A DNA stretch of 64,000 bases from Roseivivax isoporae LMG 25204 (GTDB lineage Bacteria; Pseudomonadota; Alphaproteobacteria; Rhodobacterales; Rhodobacteraceae), in assembly GCF_000521865.1 (NCBI RefSeq), contig NZ_JAME01000015.1, positions 41,113-105,112 of the forward strand, read 5' to 3'. A program made the position numbers and the translations under genes. Below the pieces are notes generated by a model, which worked only from the letters and a program-made list of their open reading frames with translations, did not search any database and had not been told where the DNA came from. Positions 17,401 through 26,998 of the stretch are shown here, one piece after another. Numbering within the stretch: position 1 is the first letter of the stretch; every line of letters starts with the position of its first letter.

Positions 17401-17468
17401 CGCTGGGGTTCCGCTGACGGCAGGTCCGCGCGGAAGAATAATGCCGAATCGGCGCGTGCAAAGGGGGC

Positions 17469-18590
17469 TCAGACGGTCTCCGCGCCGCGCGCTTCCGCCA
17501 GCGCCTCGGGCAGCGCCGCCTCGAGCGCATCGAGCTCGGGCGACGTGCCGCAGCTCAGGCGGATGCAGCGGTCCTGCGGCGCGCTGAACGGCATCCGCAC
17601 GAAGATGCCGCGGGCGAGCAGCGCCTTCAGTACCGCGCGCGCGAAGGTGCCGTCGCGCCCGCAATCGACAGTGACGAAATTCGTGGCGGAGGGCAGCGGC
17701 GCAAGACCGTTCGCGCGGGCGATGGTGCCGATGCGCGCACGCGCGGCCGCCACCTCGGCGCGCACGCGGTCGAGCCAGGCATCGTCACCGAGTGCGGCAA
17801 CCGCGCCGGCCTGCGCGGGACGGTTCATGCCGAAATGGTCGCGCACCTTGTCGAAGGTCCGGATCAGGTCCCGGGCGCCCACGCCGTATCCCACCCGCGC
17901 ACCTGCCATGCCGTAGGCCTTGGAGAAGGTGCGGAAGCGGATCACCCGCGGATCCTCGGGGTCGATCTCGGGCGCGGTGCCCTCGGGCGCGAACTCGACA
18001 TAGGCCTCGTCGAGGATCATCAGCGTGCCCTCGGGCATCCGGTCGACCATGTCCCGCACCGCGGCGGCCGGGTGGTGGCTGCCCATCGGGTTGTCGGGGT
18101 TCGAGAGGTAGACGAGCTTTGCCCCCGTCTCGGCCGCGCGGGCCAGGAGCACGTCCGGATCCTCGCGGTCGTCCGCCCGGAACGGCACCTTGTGCAGCAC
18201 CCCGCCGAACCCGTTCACGTGGTAGTTGAAGGTCGGGTAGGCGCCATCGGTGGTCACCACCGCGTCGCCGGGCGCCACCACCATGCGCACGAGATTGCCG
18301 AGAAGCCCGTCGATCCCGCTGCCCACGATCACCTGGTCCGGGCCGCACCCCATCCGTGCGGCGAGCGCGACGCGGAGCTCGAGGTTCGTCGCGTCGGCGT
18401 ATTTCCAGACATCGGAGGCCGCGCGCGCCATCGCCTCGGCGGCGCGGGGCGAGGGGCCGAAATTGTTCTCGTTGGCGCCGATCCGCGCCGCGAAGGGAAA
18501 GCCCTGGTCGCGCTCCATGCCCTCGGGGCCCACGAAGGGCACGTCTGCGGGCAGGGCGGCGACGATGTCGGTATAGCGCGGTCCGGTCAT
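17469..18590 (-). CDS. hisC: Histidinol-phosphate aminotransferase-like class I/II aminotransferase
   Basis: A 373-residue PLP enzyme with IGANENNFGPSPRA near the N-terminus, VGSGIDGLL for cofactor phosphate, LSNPDNPMGS, ILDEAYVEF and the lysine motif TFSKAYGMAGARVGYG (Lys224). The set is typical of HisC and of aromatic or related aminotransferases that share the fold. It is not inside a his operon, so it may be a paralogue acting on phenylalanine/tyrosine or another amino acid; the symbol is by family only. It is followed after 68 bases by the small membrane protein gene on the same strand. Confidence 0.85.
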   Translation of the reverse strand: MTGPRYTDIVAALPADVPFVGPEGMERDQGFPFAARIGANENNFGPSPRAAEAMARAASDVWKYADATNLELRVALAARMGCGPDQVIVGSGIDGLLGNLVRMVVAPGDAVVTTDGAYPTFNYHVNGFGGVLHKVPFRADDREDPDVLLARAAETGAKLVYLSNPDNPMGSHHPAAAVRDMVDRMPEGTLMILDEAYVEFAPEGTAPEIDPEDPRVIRFRTFSKAYGMAGARVGYGVGARDLIRTFDKVRDHFGMNRPAQAGAVAALGDDAWLDRVRAEVAAARARIGTIARANGLAPLPSATNFVTVDCGRDGTFARAVLKALLARGIFVRMPFSAPQDRCIRLSCGTSPELDALEAALPEALAEARGAETV

Positions 18591-18661
18591 GCCCCGTGAC
18601 TATGCGCAAGCCGGCCGTCGCCGCAAGGGGCGCGACCGCCGCGCCGCGGCGCCGGGATGCG

Positions 18662-18988
18662 TCAGCCGCGCCGGCGCCGGCGCTGTTCCACCGCCATCGC
18701 GTGGCGCATGCCGAGTTCCGCGATCCGCGTCATGAGCCGGGCCTTTTCCTCGGAGTCCTCGGCGCGCTGCCAGGCCGCGCGGGCCTCCTGCAGGGCGCGC
18801 GCGAGACGCACCTCCTCGGGCACCGCTCCCGCCTCGGCCATGACCCGGTAGCCGAAGGCCGTCACCGCGTCCTCCTGTCCCGCCTCGGGGAGGTTCAGCG
18901 GCTTGCCCGAACCGGGCAGGTTGTCGAAGACGCCATCCTCCTGCGCCTCCTGGATGCGCTGCTCGGTGAGGAGGGGAAAGAGCGCCAA
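18662..18988 (-). CDS. DUF1992 (DnaJ homologue C28-like) protein
   Basis: A 108-residue protein with the DUF1992 core: ERQ-like start LLTEQRIQEAQEDGVFDNLPGSGKPLNL, then helical Arg/Glu/Ala-rich sequence and a C-terminal run of arginines (VEQRRRRRG). The domain occurs in human DNAJC28 and many small bacterial proteins; its job is unknown. The apparent start is TTG at 18988: no ATG or GTG lies between it and an upstream in-frame stop. It begins 13 bases after the end of the oxidoreductase gene on the same strand, so they are likely co-transcribed. Confidence 0.82.
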   Translation of the reverse strand: MALFPLLTEQRIQEAQEDGVFDNLPGSGKPLNLPEAGQEDAVTAFGYRVMAEAGAVPEEVRLARALQEARAAWQRAEDSEEKARLMTRIAELGMRHAMAVEQRRRRRG

Positions 18989-19001
18989 GGCCGTGTCCGC
19001 C

Positions 19002-19643
19002 TCAGCGGGTCAGGACCGGCGCCGCGCCGACGAGACTGTCGTCCTCGGCCGCGCGGATCAGGAAATCAGCCACGTCCGCCCGGCTGATGAGGCCGAGCCG
19101 CCACTCGTCCGGGTTCGTCAGCACGCGGTAGCGTCCGGTGAAGCCCCCGTTCGTCAGGATCACCGGCCGCGCGAAGGTCCAGCGCAGCGACGAGGCGCGG
19201 ATCATCTCCTCCTGCCGGGTCTTGTCCTGATAGGGCTTGCCCAGCACGACGGAATGGCCGAGCCGCTCGATCCGGCTGAAGGCGCTGACGCTCTCGCCGG
19301 TGCCGATCCCCGTGAGGCAGACCAGCCGGTCGACGCCCGCCGCCTCCATCGCCGGGATCAGCGCACGGGTCGCATCCGAAAAGAGCGTGACCTCCTTCCA
19401 GAGCATGGCGACGCTTTCCTTGATCCCGAGCGTCAGGATCACCGCATCGATCCCGTCGAGCGCGCGCTTCAGGTCCTCGGGGTTGGTGGCGTCCCCGGGG
19501 AAGGGCGCGAAACTTGGGTCGGCGATGTCCATCGACGCGGCCGAGCGCGCGAAGCCCCGGATGCGGTGGCCGAGCGCCAGCCCGCGCTTCACGGTCTGCA
19601 GGCCGATGCCCTTGCTTGCGCCGATCACGAGGAAATGAGCCAT
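19002..19643 (-). CDS. NAD(P)H-binding SDR-like oxidoreductase (atypical, NmrA-like)
   Basis: A 213-residue Rossmann protein: HFLVIGASKGIGLQTVKRG at the N-terminus binds NAD(P), DATNPEDLKRALDGIDAVI follows, and LVCLTGIGTG marks strand 5. The family (NAD(P)H-binding, DUF-type atypical SDRs) contains flavin reductase-like and regulatory proteins; the usual Tyr-x3-Lys is absent. Start 19643 is chosen because GAAAGGATA precedes it at a good distance; an upstream in-frame Met at 19670 adds nine residues. It lies divergent to lolE and upstream of the DUF1992 gene. Confidence 0.85.
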   Translation of the reverse strand: MAHFLVIGASKGIGLQTVKRGLALGHRIRGFARSAASMDIADPSFAPFPGDATNPEDLKRALDGIDAVILTLGIKESVAMLWKEVTLFSDATRALIPAMEAAGVDRLVCLTGIGTGESVSAFSRIERLGHSVVLGKPYQDKTRQEEMIRASSLRWTFARPVILTNGGFTGRYRVLTNPDEWRLGLISRADVADFLIRAAEDDSLVGAAPVLTR

Positions 19644-19799
19644 GGCGGGTATCCTTTCGTGCGCCTTCACGTAAGCGCGGCGGACCGGCGTTCAACACCG
19701 GCAGGACGTCGCGGGCCCTGCTTGCATCCCGGGCCGGGCCGGGTCACTTATGCGCCCGGGCCGGCGGCCACGTCCGGCCCCCTTGTCCAGAGGCAGGCC

Positions 19800-21107
19800 A
19801 TGACCCGACCGACGACCCGGCGCACCGCGCCCTTCGCGCCCTTCGAGTGGATGATCGCGTGGCGCTACCTGCGCGCGAAGCGCGCCGAGGGAGGGGTCAG
19901 CGTGATGACCTGGATCAGCCTCGTGGGCATCACGCTCGCGGTCTTCGCGCTGATCGCGACGCTCGCGGTGCGCTCGGGCTTCCGGGCGGAATTCGTCGAC
20001 ACGATCCTTGGCGCAAACGCCCATGTCACGGTGTACACCGCCGGGGTGCGCGACGCGGGCACCGGAATCGTCGACCGTTCGATCCCCGAATATGCCGAGA
20101 TGGCCGAGAGGGTGCGCGCGGTCGAGGGCGTCGAGCGCGTGGCGCCCCTGGTCAAGGGCCAGGTCATGGCCACCGCGAACCAGCGCAATGCGGGCGTCGA
20201 GGTGCACGGGATCGCGCCAGAGGATCTGGCCGGCATCCCGCGCATCGCGGATCCCGAGACCGCGCAGGGCGCACTCGAGGATTTCGGCACCGCGGACGGC
20301 ATCGCCATCGGGTCGGGCATCGCGCGCGAGCTGCAGCTGGAACTCGGCGACCAGTTGCGGCTCATTTCGCCCGACGGGGTCAAGACGGCCTTCGGCACCT
20401 CGCCGAGGGTCAAGGCCTACGACATCGTCTACATCTTCACCGCCGGGCGCTACGACATCGACCGGACGCGGGTCTACATGCCCTTCGGTGAGGCGCAGCT
20501 CTACTTCAACCGCGACGCGGCGGCGGACGAGCTCGAGGTCATGGTCGACGATCCCGAGGCCGTCGACACGATCGTGCCGCGCATCCTGCAGGCGTCGGGC
20601 GAGAACACGTATGCCTGGACGTGGATGGACGCGAGCGGCAGTTTCCTGCGCGCGCTCGAGATCGAGGACAACGTGATGTTCGTGATCCTCTCGGTCCTCG
20701 TGCTGATCGCCGCCATGAACATCGTGTCGGGGCTCATCATGCTGGTCAAGAACAAGGGGCGCGACATCGGCATCCTGCGCACGATGGGCCTCACCGAGGG
20801 CTCGGTGCTGCGCGTCTTCTTCATCTGCGGGGCGTTCACCGGGCTCATCGGCACCGTGGCGGGGGTGATCCTCGGCTGCCTGTTCGCGATCTACATCGAC
20901 CCGATCTTCAGCCTCGTGAACTACCTCTCGGGCGGCGGGGTCTGGGACCCGGCGGTGCGCGGCATCTACGCGCTGCCCGCCAAGCTGCAGGCGGCGGACG
21001 TCCTGTCCGCGGTGGCGCTGTCGCTCGGGCTGTCGTTCATCGTGACCATATTCCCTGCGCGCCGTGCCGCGCGCATGAACCCCGTGGAGGCGCTGCGCTA
21101 TGAATGA
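19800..21107 (+). CDS. lolE: Lipoprotein-releasing ABC transporter permease (LolC/LolE)
   Basis: A 435-residue membrane protein with the LolC/E layout: a first helix with [24 protein letters not shown] just before it, a large periplasmic domain (about residues 65-290), and three C-terminal helices ([37 protein letters not shown] and the last near [16 protein letters not shown]), ending in PVEALRYE. Together with LolD it extracts lipoproteins from the inner membrane and hands them to LolA. One permease gene is present, as in alphaproteobacteria that use a homodimer. The 3' end overlaps lolD by 8 bases. Confidence 0.93.
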   Translation: MTRPTTRRTAPFAPFEWMIAWRYLRAKRAEGGVSVMTWISLVGITLAVFALIATLAVRSGFRAEFVDTILGANAHVTVYTAGVRDAGTGIVDRSIPEYAEMAERVRAVEGVERVAPLVKGQVMATANQRNAGVEVHGIAPEDLAGIPRIADPETAQGALEDFGTADGIAIGSGIARELQLELGDQLRLISPDGVKTAFGTSPRVKAYDIVYIFTAGRYDIDRTRVYMPFGEAQLYFNRDAAADELEVMVDDPEAVDTIVPRILQASGENTYAWTWMDASGSFLRALEIEDNVMFVILSVLVLIAAMNIVSGLIMLVKNKGRDIGILRTMGLTEGSVLRVFFICGAFTGLIGTVAGVILGCLFAIYIDPIFSLVNYLSGGGVWDPAVRGIYALPAKLQAADVLSAVALSLGLSFIVTIFPARRAARMNPVEALRYE

Positions 21108-21792
21108 CGCGGGTTCCGCCGTCCTTCGGCTCTCTGGGGTATCCAAGAGCTACAACAAGGGCTTGCCGGGCGAAATTCATGTCCTGCGCGGGGTCGACCT
21201 GACGCTGGCTCCGGGCGAGGTGACGGCGCTCGTCGCACCTTCGGGGGCGGGCAAGTCGACGCTCCTGCACATTGCGGGGCTTCTCGACACGCCCGATGCG
21301 GGCATCGTCGAGATCGCGGGCGAGGACATGACCGGCCGCCCCGACCGCCGCCGCACCGCGGTGCGGCGCGAGGCGGTGGGCTTCGTCTACCAGTTCCACC
21401 ACCTTCTCCCGGAATTCACCGCGGTCGAGAACATCGTTCTGCCGCAGCTCGCGAACGGCGCCACCCGCGCCGAGGCCGAGGACCGGGCGCGCGCGCTCCT
21501 CGACAGCGTCGGGCTCGCGCCCCGCGCCACGCACCGTCCCGCGGCGCTGTCGGGTGGCGAGCAGCAGCGCGTGGCGTTCTGCCGCGCCATGGCGAACGCG
21601 CCGCGGCTCCTTCTCGCCGACGAGCCGACCGGCAACCTCGACCCCGAGACCTCGGGGCGGGTGTTCGACGCGCTCATGACGCTGGTGCGCGAGACCGGGC
21701 TCTCGGCCCTGATCGCGACCCACAACCTCGAGCTGGCCGCACGCATGGACCGGCAGCTCCACCTCGACCAGGGAAACCTGCGGGAGGGCTGA
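21100..21792 (+). CDS. lolD: Lipoprotein-releasing ABC transporter ATP-binding protein LolD
   Basis: A 230-residue ATPase: Walker [11 protein letters not shown]-loop [11 protein letters not shown], signature [14 protein letters not shown], Walker [13 protein letters not shown] and H-loop IATHN. The Q-loop and ADEPTGNLD place it in the LolD/MacB group. It overlaps lolE by 8 bases, which ties the stoichiometry of the pair. Walker A begins AP rather than the usual GP or GS, a common variant in Rhodobacterales LolD. Confidence 0.95.
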   Translation: MNDAGSAVLRLSGVSKSYNKGLPGEIHVLRGVDLTLAPGEVTALVAPSGAGKSTLLHIAGLLDTPDAGIVEIAGEDMTGRPDRRRTAVRREAVGFVYQFHHLLPEFTAVENIVLPQLANGATRAEAEDRARALLDSVGLAPRATHRPAALSGGEQQRVAFCRAMANAPRLLLADEPTGNLDPETSGRVFDALMTLVRETGLSALIATHNLELAARMDRQLHLDQGNLREG

Positions 21793-21879
21793 GCGCACGC
21801 CGCCTCACGACAAGGTGGCCGGCGCGGGGCGCACACCGCGCTACCCTCGGACGGTCACGATCCGAACGGAGGTTTCCCG

Positions 21880-22539
21880 ATGTCCCGTGCGCCAGCCAAC
21901 GCCTGCGCGATCCTGTCCTGCCTGCTCCTGTCCGCCGGTGGCGCCGCGACCGATCCCGTGCCCTTCGACGGCGCGTGGAAGACGCAGCGGCTGACGCTGT
22001 TCGGCCCGCAGAACGATTACGGCTTCGGCGGCGACACGCTGCGCGTCACCTCGCAGGACGCAGTGTCGCTCGCCTACCGCGAGCTCGACCCGTCGCTCTG
22101 GGGCGCGCGCCGCGCTGCGTGGTCCTGGGCCGTCGATGCGGGCGTGCCGCCGACGGATCTCACGCGCAAGGGCGGCGACGACCGGGATCTCTCGCTCTAC
22201 TTCATGTTCCTGCCCGAGGACCGGGCGCGCGAACTGCGCGGCGCCAACGCCACGGCGCTTCTGAACGAGGAGGCGGCGCGCATCCTCGTCTACGTCTGGG
22301 GCGGCGACCATGCGCCGGGCGAGATGCTGGAGAGCCCCTACCTGAACGCCCGCGGGCGCACGGTGGTGCTGCAGCCCGCGGGCACAGGCAGCGCGGCGGC
22401 AGAGGTGGACCTCGCGGGAGACTACGCGCGCGCCTTCGGCGGCGCTCCGGAGGCGCTGGTGGGCATCGCCGTCTCGGCCGACAGCGACGACACCGACAGC
22501 CGCATCGACGCGCGGATTTCGGACCTCAGGGTCGACTGA
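21880..22539 (+). CDS. DUF3047 secreted protein
   Basis: A 219-residue protein with a signal peptide (cleavage near GGAAT) and a DUF3047 core: WSWAVDAGVPPTDLTRKGGD, LSLYFMFL, YVWGGDHAPGEMLESPYL and the closing VGIAVSADSDDTDSRIDARI. DUF3047 domains are predicted periplasmic beta-sandwich folds of unknown role. An isolated unit: lolD ends 88 bases upstream and a cytochrome c gene begins 91 bases downstream, all on the same strand. Confidence 0.82.
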   Translation: MSRAPANACAILSCLLLSAGGAATDPVPFDGAWKTQRLTLFGPQNDYGFGGDTLRVTSQDAVSLAYRELDPSLWGARRAAWSWAVDAGVPPTDLTRKGGDDRDLSLYFMFLPEDRARELRGANATALLNEEAARILVYVWGGDHAPGEMLESPYLNARGRTVVLQPAGTGSAAAEVDLAGDYARAFGGAPEALVGIAVSADSDDTDSRIDARISDLRVD

Positions 22540-22629
22540 CCCGCAGCCGCCCCTTGCCAGAACGCCCCCGCCGCGCGACACAAGGAGGGAGAACGGGCCG
22601 GAACGGCCGGACAGAGGGAGCAGCGCAGA

Positions 22630-23079
22630 ATGAGACCCTTGCGGACAGCCGTGATGGTGGCCGGGTGCCTTGCGGCACTTGCCGCCTGCGACGAGACGGG
22701 ACGCGGCGCGGCCGGCGGGGACCCCGCGGCGATGCCCGCGGCCTCGGACGGTGCCGGCCTCTACGCCGAGTACTGCGCGGCGTGCCACGGGGCCGGCGGG
22801 CGCGGTGACGGGCCGCTCGCCCGCGCCATGTCGAAGCCGCCGAAGGACCTGACGCTGCTGGCGCTGCGCCACGGCGACACCTTCCCGACGGCCCGCGTGC
22901 TCAACATGGTCGACGGCTACGCCCGGTCAGACCTCGACGGCCCCGGCATGCCCGAATTCGGCGAGCTTTTGGCCGGCGACCTCGTGCCCTACGATTCGGG
23001 TGACGGGATCGCGACGCCCACGCCGCGCCGGATGGTGGCCATCGTCGAGTACCTGCGCACGATCCAGCAGACCCGCTGA
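22630..23079 (+). CDS. Small c-type cytochrome lipoprotein
   Basis: A 149-residue precursor with lipobox LAAC (Cys20), so the mature protein is probably lipid-anchored on the periplasmic side. One heme c site is visible, YCAACHG (Cys49, Cys52, His53), with an axial Met in the C-terminal half (candidates in DGPGMPEF). It is a class I cytochrome c of the kind found in electron-transfer side branches. No oxidase or dehydrogenase partner lies nearby, so its electron donor and acceptor are unknown. Confidence 0.87.
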   Translation: MRPLRTAVMVAGCLAALAACDETGRGAAGGDPAAMPAASDGAGLYAEYCAACHGAGGRGDGPLARAMSKPPKDLTLLALRHGDTFPTARVLNMVDGYARSDLDGPGMPEFGELLAGDLVPYDSGDGIATPTPRRMVAIVEYLRTIQQTR

Positions 23080-23086
23080 GGCGCCC

Positions 23087-23674
23087 TCAGGCGGATACCG
23101 CGCGGCGGACCATGTCCCAGTGCAGGCGCTCGACCTCCTCGAGGGTCAGCCGCCCGTCCTCGCGGAACCAGACGTTGACCGCGTTCAGAAGCCCGATGAC
23201 CGCGAAGGTCGCGATGCGCGTGTCCTCGACCGAGAAGGCGCCCGTGGCCTGGCCCGCCTTCAGCACCGCCTCGAGCCCGGCCTCGTAGCGGTCGCGCAGC
23301 CGGCCGATCTCGGCGAAATGCTCGGGCGTGAGGCTGCGCAGCTCCATGTAGGAGATGAAGACCGCCTGCGGTCGCGCCCGGTTCTGCCGGATGTGGAAGC
23401 GGCAGAACGCCTCGAGCCGCGCGACCGGGTCCTCGGGCACGGGCTGCGCCGCCTGCGCGGCCAGGAGCCCCTCCATGTGTTCGTGCAGGAGCGAGAAGAG
23501 CAGGTGCTGCTTGTCCGGCGTGTAATTGTAGAGCGCGCCGGCCTGCACCCCCACCTCGGCCGCGATCTGGCGCATCGACACCGCCGCGTAGCCGTGTTCC
23601 GCGAACAGCCGCAGCGCCGCCTCGCGGACCTTTGGCCCGGTGATGTCGGAATGCGATCCCTGCGTGCGCGCCAT
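23087..23674 (-). CDS. TetR family transcriptional regulator
   Basis: A 195-residue regulator: the N-terminal helix-turn-helix runs from REAALRLFAEHGYAAVSMRQ through VQAGALYNYTPDKQHLL, followed by a helical ligand domain of the TetR_C type. The start at 23674 is chosen as the Met shortly before the HTH; the longer open frame upstream is not conserved. It converges on the cytochrome gene (7-base gap) and diverges from the lipoprotein gene at 23778. Its target could be that divergent promoter; the ligand is unknown. Confidence 0.87.
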   Translation of the reverse strand: MARTQGSHSDITGPKVREAALRLFAEHGYAAVSMRQIAAEVGVQAGALYNYTPDKQHLLFSLLHEHMEGLLAAQAAQPVPEDPVARLEAFCRFHIRQNRARPQAVFISYMELRSLTPEHFAEIGRLRDRYEAGLEAVLKAGQATGAFSVEDTRIATFAVIGLLNAVNVWFREDGRLTLEEVERLHWDMVRRAVSA

Positions 23675-23777
23675 GTGACCTGTTTCCAGCGCCGGGGCGG
23701 GGGGCGCAAGCGCAAAGCTTGTGTCGCGGGGCGCGCTCGGGCACACCCTTCGGCAACATCCCTCGCGGAGGGCCGCC

Positions 23778-24074
23778 ATGCGCGCCGCAATCCAGAGCCT
23801 GATCGCCGCAGCCGCGCTCGCGGGCTGCACGCAGTTCCCCGAGGTCGACGCCACGGCGAGCCCCGACATCGCGTCGGCGGACTACCCGGACCTCCTGCCG
23901 CTCGAGGATCTGCTGGCCGCGGACGCGCCGCAGGCGACGCCCGCGATGCGCGACGATCTCGAGGCGCGGGCCCGCGCGCTCGAGGCGCGGGCGGGACGGC
24001 TTTCGGGCCCGGTGGTCGACGCGCCGACGCGCACGCGGATGGACGCCGGCGTTCCGGCGGGCGGCGGCGGCTGA
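23778..24074 (+). CDS. Small predicted lipoprotein
   Basis: A 98-residue protein with a lipoprotein signal (IAAAALAGC, lipobox LAGC), then an acidic segment and an Ala/Arg-rich helix (ARARALEARAGRL). Small proteins of this type precede hom in other Rhodobacterales. No function is known. It is divergent from the TetR regulator (103 bases between starts) and 85 bases ahead of the homoserine dehydrogenase gene. Confidence 0.65.
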   Translation: MRAAIQSLIAAAALAGCTQFPEVDATASPDIASADYPDLLPLEDLLAADAPQATPAMRDDLEARARALEARAGRLSGPVVDAPTRTRMDAGVPAGGGG

Positions 24075-24159
24075 GCCCGGGCCTTCGCCGTTGCAGCGGG
24101 GCGGCGGACCGGCTAGGCAACGGCGCGACCCATGCACCCCTCGGAAAGGAGCTCCTCCC

Positions 24160-25446
24160 ATGACGACCCCACTGCGCCTCGGAATCGCGGGTCTCGGAAC
24201 GGTCGGGGCGGGCGTCGTCAAGATCGTGCGCCAGAAGGCGGCGCTGCTGACCGAACGCACGGGGCGCGAGATCACCGTCGTCGCGGTCTGCGCGCGCCAC
24301 CGCGAGCGCGACCGCGGCGTGCCGCTGACCGACTACGCGTGGGAGGACGACCCGGTGGCGCTCGCCACCCGCGACGACGTGGACGTGTTCGTCGAACTCA
24401 TGGGCGGATCGGACGGCCCGGCCAAGGCCGCGACCGAGGCGGCGCTCGACGCCGGCAAGGACGTGGTGACGGCGAACAAGGCGATGCTCGCCCATCATGG
24501 CCAGGCGCTCGCCGAGCGCGCCGAGGCCCGGGGTGCGGTGCTGCGCTTCGAGGCGGCGGTCGCGGGCGGCATCCCGGTCATCAAGGCGCTGACCGAGGGC
24601 CTCGCCGGCAACGAGATCACCCGCGTCATGGGCGTGATGAACGGCACCTGCAACTACATCCTGACGCGGATGGAGACCGGCGGCCTGACCTACCGGGAGG
24701 CCTTCGACGAGGCTGACGGCCTGGGCTACCTCGAGGCCGATCCCGAGCTCGACGTGGGCGGCATCGACGCGGGACACAAGCTGTCGCTCCTGGCGGCCAT
24801 CGCCTACGGCACGCAGGTCGCCTTCGACGCGGTCGAGCTCGAGGGGATCGGCAAGGTGTCGATCGACGACATCCGGCAGGCCGCCGACATGGGCTACAAG
24901 ATCAAGCTGCTGGGCGTCAGCCGCATGACGGGCCGCGGGCTCGAGCAGCGCATGGCGCCCTGCCTCGTGCCTGCGACCTCGCCGCTGGGGCAGCTCGACG
25001 GCGGCACCAACATGGTGGTGATCGAGGGCGACCAGGTCGGCCAGATCGTCATGCGCGGCGCCGGCGCGGGCGAGGGGCCGACCGCGAGCGCGGTCATGGG
25101 CGACGTCATGGACCTTGCCCGCGGGTTCCGCATGTCGACCTTCGGACAGGCGGCGGCGTCCCTGCGCCCCGCGACGCCCGCGCGCTCCGCGACACCCGCG
25201 CCCTACTACCTGCGCATGGCGCTGATGGACAAGCCGGGCGCGCTCGCCAAGGTGGCGACGGCGCTGGGCGAGGCCGGCATATCAATCAACCGGATGCGCC
25301 AATACGCCCATACCGACGACGCGGCGCCGGTCCTGATCGTGACGCACCGCACCACGCGCGCGGCGCTCGACAGCGCCATCGCCGCCATGCGCGCGACGGG
25401 CGTCGTCGCGGGCGAGCCGGTGGCGCTGCGGATCGAGAACGTCTGA
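24160..25446 (+). CDS. hom: Homoserine dehydrogenase
   Basis: A 428-residue enzyme that reduces aspartate semialdehyde to homoserine for threonine, methionine and isoleucine synthesis. Motifs: the N-terminal NAD(P) loop GIAGLGTVGAGV, the family signature region GIPVIKALTEGLAGNEI with MNGTCNYIL, and a C-terminal ACT domain (YYLRMALMDKPGALAKVATA to ALRIENV) that normally confers threonine feedback control. GGAAAGGAG before 24160 is a strong ribosome site and decides the start. The Nudix gene begins 7 bases after the stop. Confidence 0.96.
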   Translation: MTTPLRLGIAGLGTVGAGVVKIVRQKAALLTERTGREITVVAVCARHRERDRGVPLTDYAWEDDPVALATRDDVDVFVELMGGSDGPAKAATEAALDAGKDVVTANKAMLAHHGQALAERAEARGAVLRFEAAVAGGIPVIKALTEGLAGNEITRVMGVMNGTCNYILTRMETGGLTYREAFDEADGLGYLEADPELDVGGIDAGHKLSLLAAIAYGTQVAFDAVELEGIGKVSIDDIRQAADMGYKIKLLGVSRMTGRGLEQRMAPCLVPATSPLGQLDGGTNMVVIEGDQVGQIVMRGAGAGEGPTASAVMGDVMDLARGFRMSTFGQAAASLRPATPARSATPAPYYLRMALMDKPGALAKVATALGEAGISINRMRQYAHTDDAAPVLIVTHRTTRAALDSAIAAMRATGVVAGEPVALRIENV

Positions 25447-25453
25447 GCCGCCC

Positions 25454-25912
25454 GTGCCCGACATCGCGGCGGCGCTGGCGGTCGTGGTCCTGGAGGGCCG
25501 TGTCCCGCTGGTGCGCCGCCGCAACCGTCCCGATGCCGGCCGCTGGGGGTTTCCGGGCGGCAAGCTGGAGCCGGGCGAGACCGCCGAGGAGGCCGCGATT
25601 CGCGAGTTGCGCGAGGAGACGGCGCTGCACGCCCGCGCGGGGTGCCGGATCGGGACGCTGCGCGTGGTGACGCCCGGGCCGAGCTACGTGCTGACCGCCA
25701 TCCTCTGCCGCGACGCGACAGGCACGATCCGCGCCGGCGACGATGCCGAGGAGGCCGCCTGGTTCCCCGTCGCGGACGTGATCGCCGGGCGGCTCATCGC
25801 GAGCCGCGACGTCGACCGGCTGGCGCTGCGCGCCGCGGCGCGGCTCGCGGGGGAGGCCCCCTGGGGACGCCCGGGCGGCGCGACCTTGCGCCCCGCCAAG
25901 CGCAGCCTGTAG
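25454..25912 (+). CDS. Nudix hydrolase
   Basis: A 152-residue protein with the Nudix box GGKLEPGETAEEAAIRELRE plus the following ETAL, giving the G-x5-E-x7-REUxEE pattern. Flanking sequence (VPLVRRRNRPDAGRWGFPGG) is like ADP-ribose pyrophosphatase or MutT-type small Nudix enzymes; the substrate is unresolved. It starts with GTG 7 bases after hom, so the two are probably co-transcribed. Confidence 0.88.
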   Translation: MPDIAAALAVVVLEGRVPLVRRRNRPDAGRWGFPGGKLEPGETAEEAAIRELREETALHARAGCRIGTLRVVTPGPSYVLTAILCRDATGTIRAGDDAEEAAWFPVADVIAGRLIASRDVDRLALRAAARLAGEAPWGRPGGATLRPAKRSL

Positions 25913-25955
25913 GAGTGCTGGCGACACGTCCCGCCAACGGAACCGGAGCCCCGAC

Positions 25956-26921
25956 ATGGCCGCACCCACGGATTTCAACGACCGCATGCTTTCGCTCGGG
26001 CTCGCCCGGGTCGCCGAGCAGGCGGCCATCGCCTCTGCGAAGCTCATCGGGCGCGGCGACGAGAAGGCCGCCGACCAGGCCGCGGTCAACGCCATGCGCG
26101 AGCAGTTGAACAAGCTCGACATCAAGGGCGTGGTTGTGATCGGCGAGGGCGAGCGCGACGAGGCGCCGATGCTCTACATCGGCGAGGAAGTGGGCAGCGG
26201 GAACGGCCCGGGCGTCGACATCGCGCTCGACCCGCTCGAGGGCACGACGCTCACGGCGAAGGACATGCCGAACGCGCTGACGGTCATCGCCATGGGGCCG
26301 CGCGGCTCGATGCTGCACGCTCCCGACGTCTACATGGACAAGCTCGCCATCGGCCCGGGCTACGCGCCGGGGGTCGTGACGCTCGACATGTCGCCGAAGG
26401 ACCGCGTAGAGGCTCTGGCCAGGGCCAAGGGCTGCGGGCCGCAGGACATCACCGTCTGCATCCTCGAGCGGCCGCGCCACGAGGCGATGATCGAGGAGGT
26501 GCGCCGCACGGGCGCCGCGATCCGGCTCATCACCGACGGCGACGTGGCCGGCGCCATGCACACCGCCGAGCCCGGCACCACCGGCATCGACATGTACATG
26601 GGGTCGGGCGGGGCGCCCGAGGGCGTGCTCGCGGCCTCGGCGCTGAAATGCATGGGCGGGCAGATTTACGGCCGGCTCCTGTTCCGCAACGACGACGAGA
26701 AGGGACGTGCCGCCAAGGCGGGGATCAGCGACCTCGACAAGATCTATTCGCGCGACGAGATGGTGACCGACCACGTGATCTTCGCCGCGACCGGCGTGAC
26801 GAGCGGCTCGCTCCTGCCGGGGATCAAGCGCGAGGTCGGCTACCTGACCACGGAGACGCTGCTCATGCGCTCGAAGACCGGGTCGGTCCGGCGCATGATC
26901 TACCGCAACCCGACGCACTGA
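25956..26921 (+). CDS. glpX: Class II fructose-1,6-bisphosphatase
   Basis: A 321-residue GlpX-type phosphatase: VVIGEGERDEAPMLYIGEE and ALDPLEGTTLTA carry the metal-binding and Li-sensitive phosphatase motifs, with GAAIRLITDGDVAGAM and MGSGGAPEGVL downstream. It dephosphorylates fructose-1,6-bisphosphate in gluconeogenesis and, in organisms with the cycle, sedoheptulose-1,7-bisphosphate. Full length. It is preceded by the Nudix gene at a 43-base gap; a hairpin-rich spacer separates it from recJ. Confidence 0.96.
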   Translation: MAAPTDFNDRMLSLGLARVAEQAAIASAKLIGRGDEKAADQAAVNAMREQLNKLDIKGVVVIGEGERDEAPMLYIGEEVGSGNGPGVDIALDPLEGTTLTAKDMPNALTVIAMGPRGSMLHAPDVYMDKLAIGPGYAPGVVTLDMSPKDRVEALARAKGCGPQDITVCILERPRHEAMIEEVRRTGAAIRLITDGDVAGAMHTAEPGTTGIDMYMGSGGAPEGVLAASALKCMGGQIYGRLLFRNDDEKGRAAKAGISDLDKIYSRDEMVTDHVIFAATGVTSGSLLPGIKREVGYLTTETLLMRSKTGSVRRMIYRNPTH

Positions 26922-26950
26922 CGGACCGGCCGGGGGCATACGTGCCGTGC

Positions 26951-26998
26951 GGGAGCGAGGGGCGTGCCGCCCCTCGCGCTCCCCGCGGATATTTCCGC
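26951..26998. repeat. Intergenic hairpin pair between glpX and recJ
   Basis: The first hairpin pairs 26951-26963 (GGGAGCGAGGGGC) with 26969-26983, with a two-base bulge; a second small one (GCGG-ATATTT-CCGC) follows at 26985-26998, then AAGAAGAAG. From memory, similar GATATTT-CCxCCAAGAAGAAG ends recur in Rhodobacterales intergenic DNA, which suggests an interspersed repeat or terminator. No T-run follows. Confidence 0.45.
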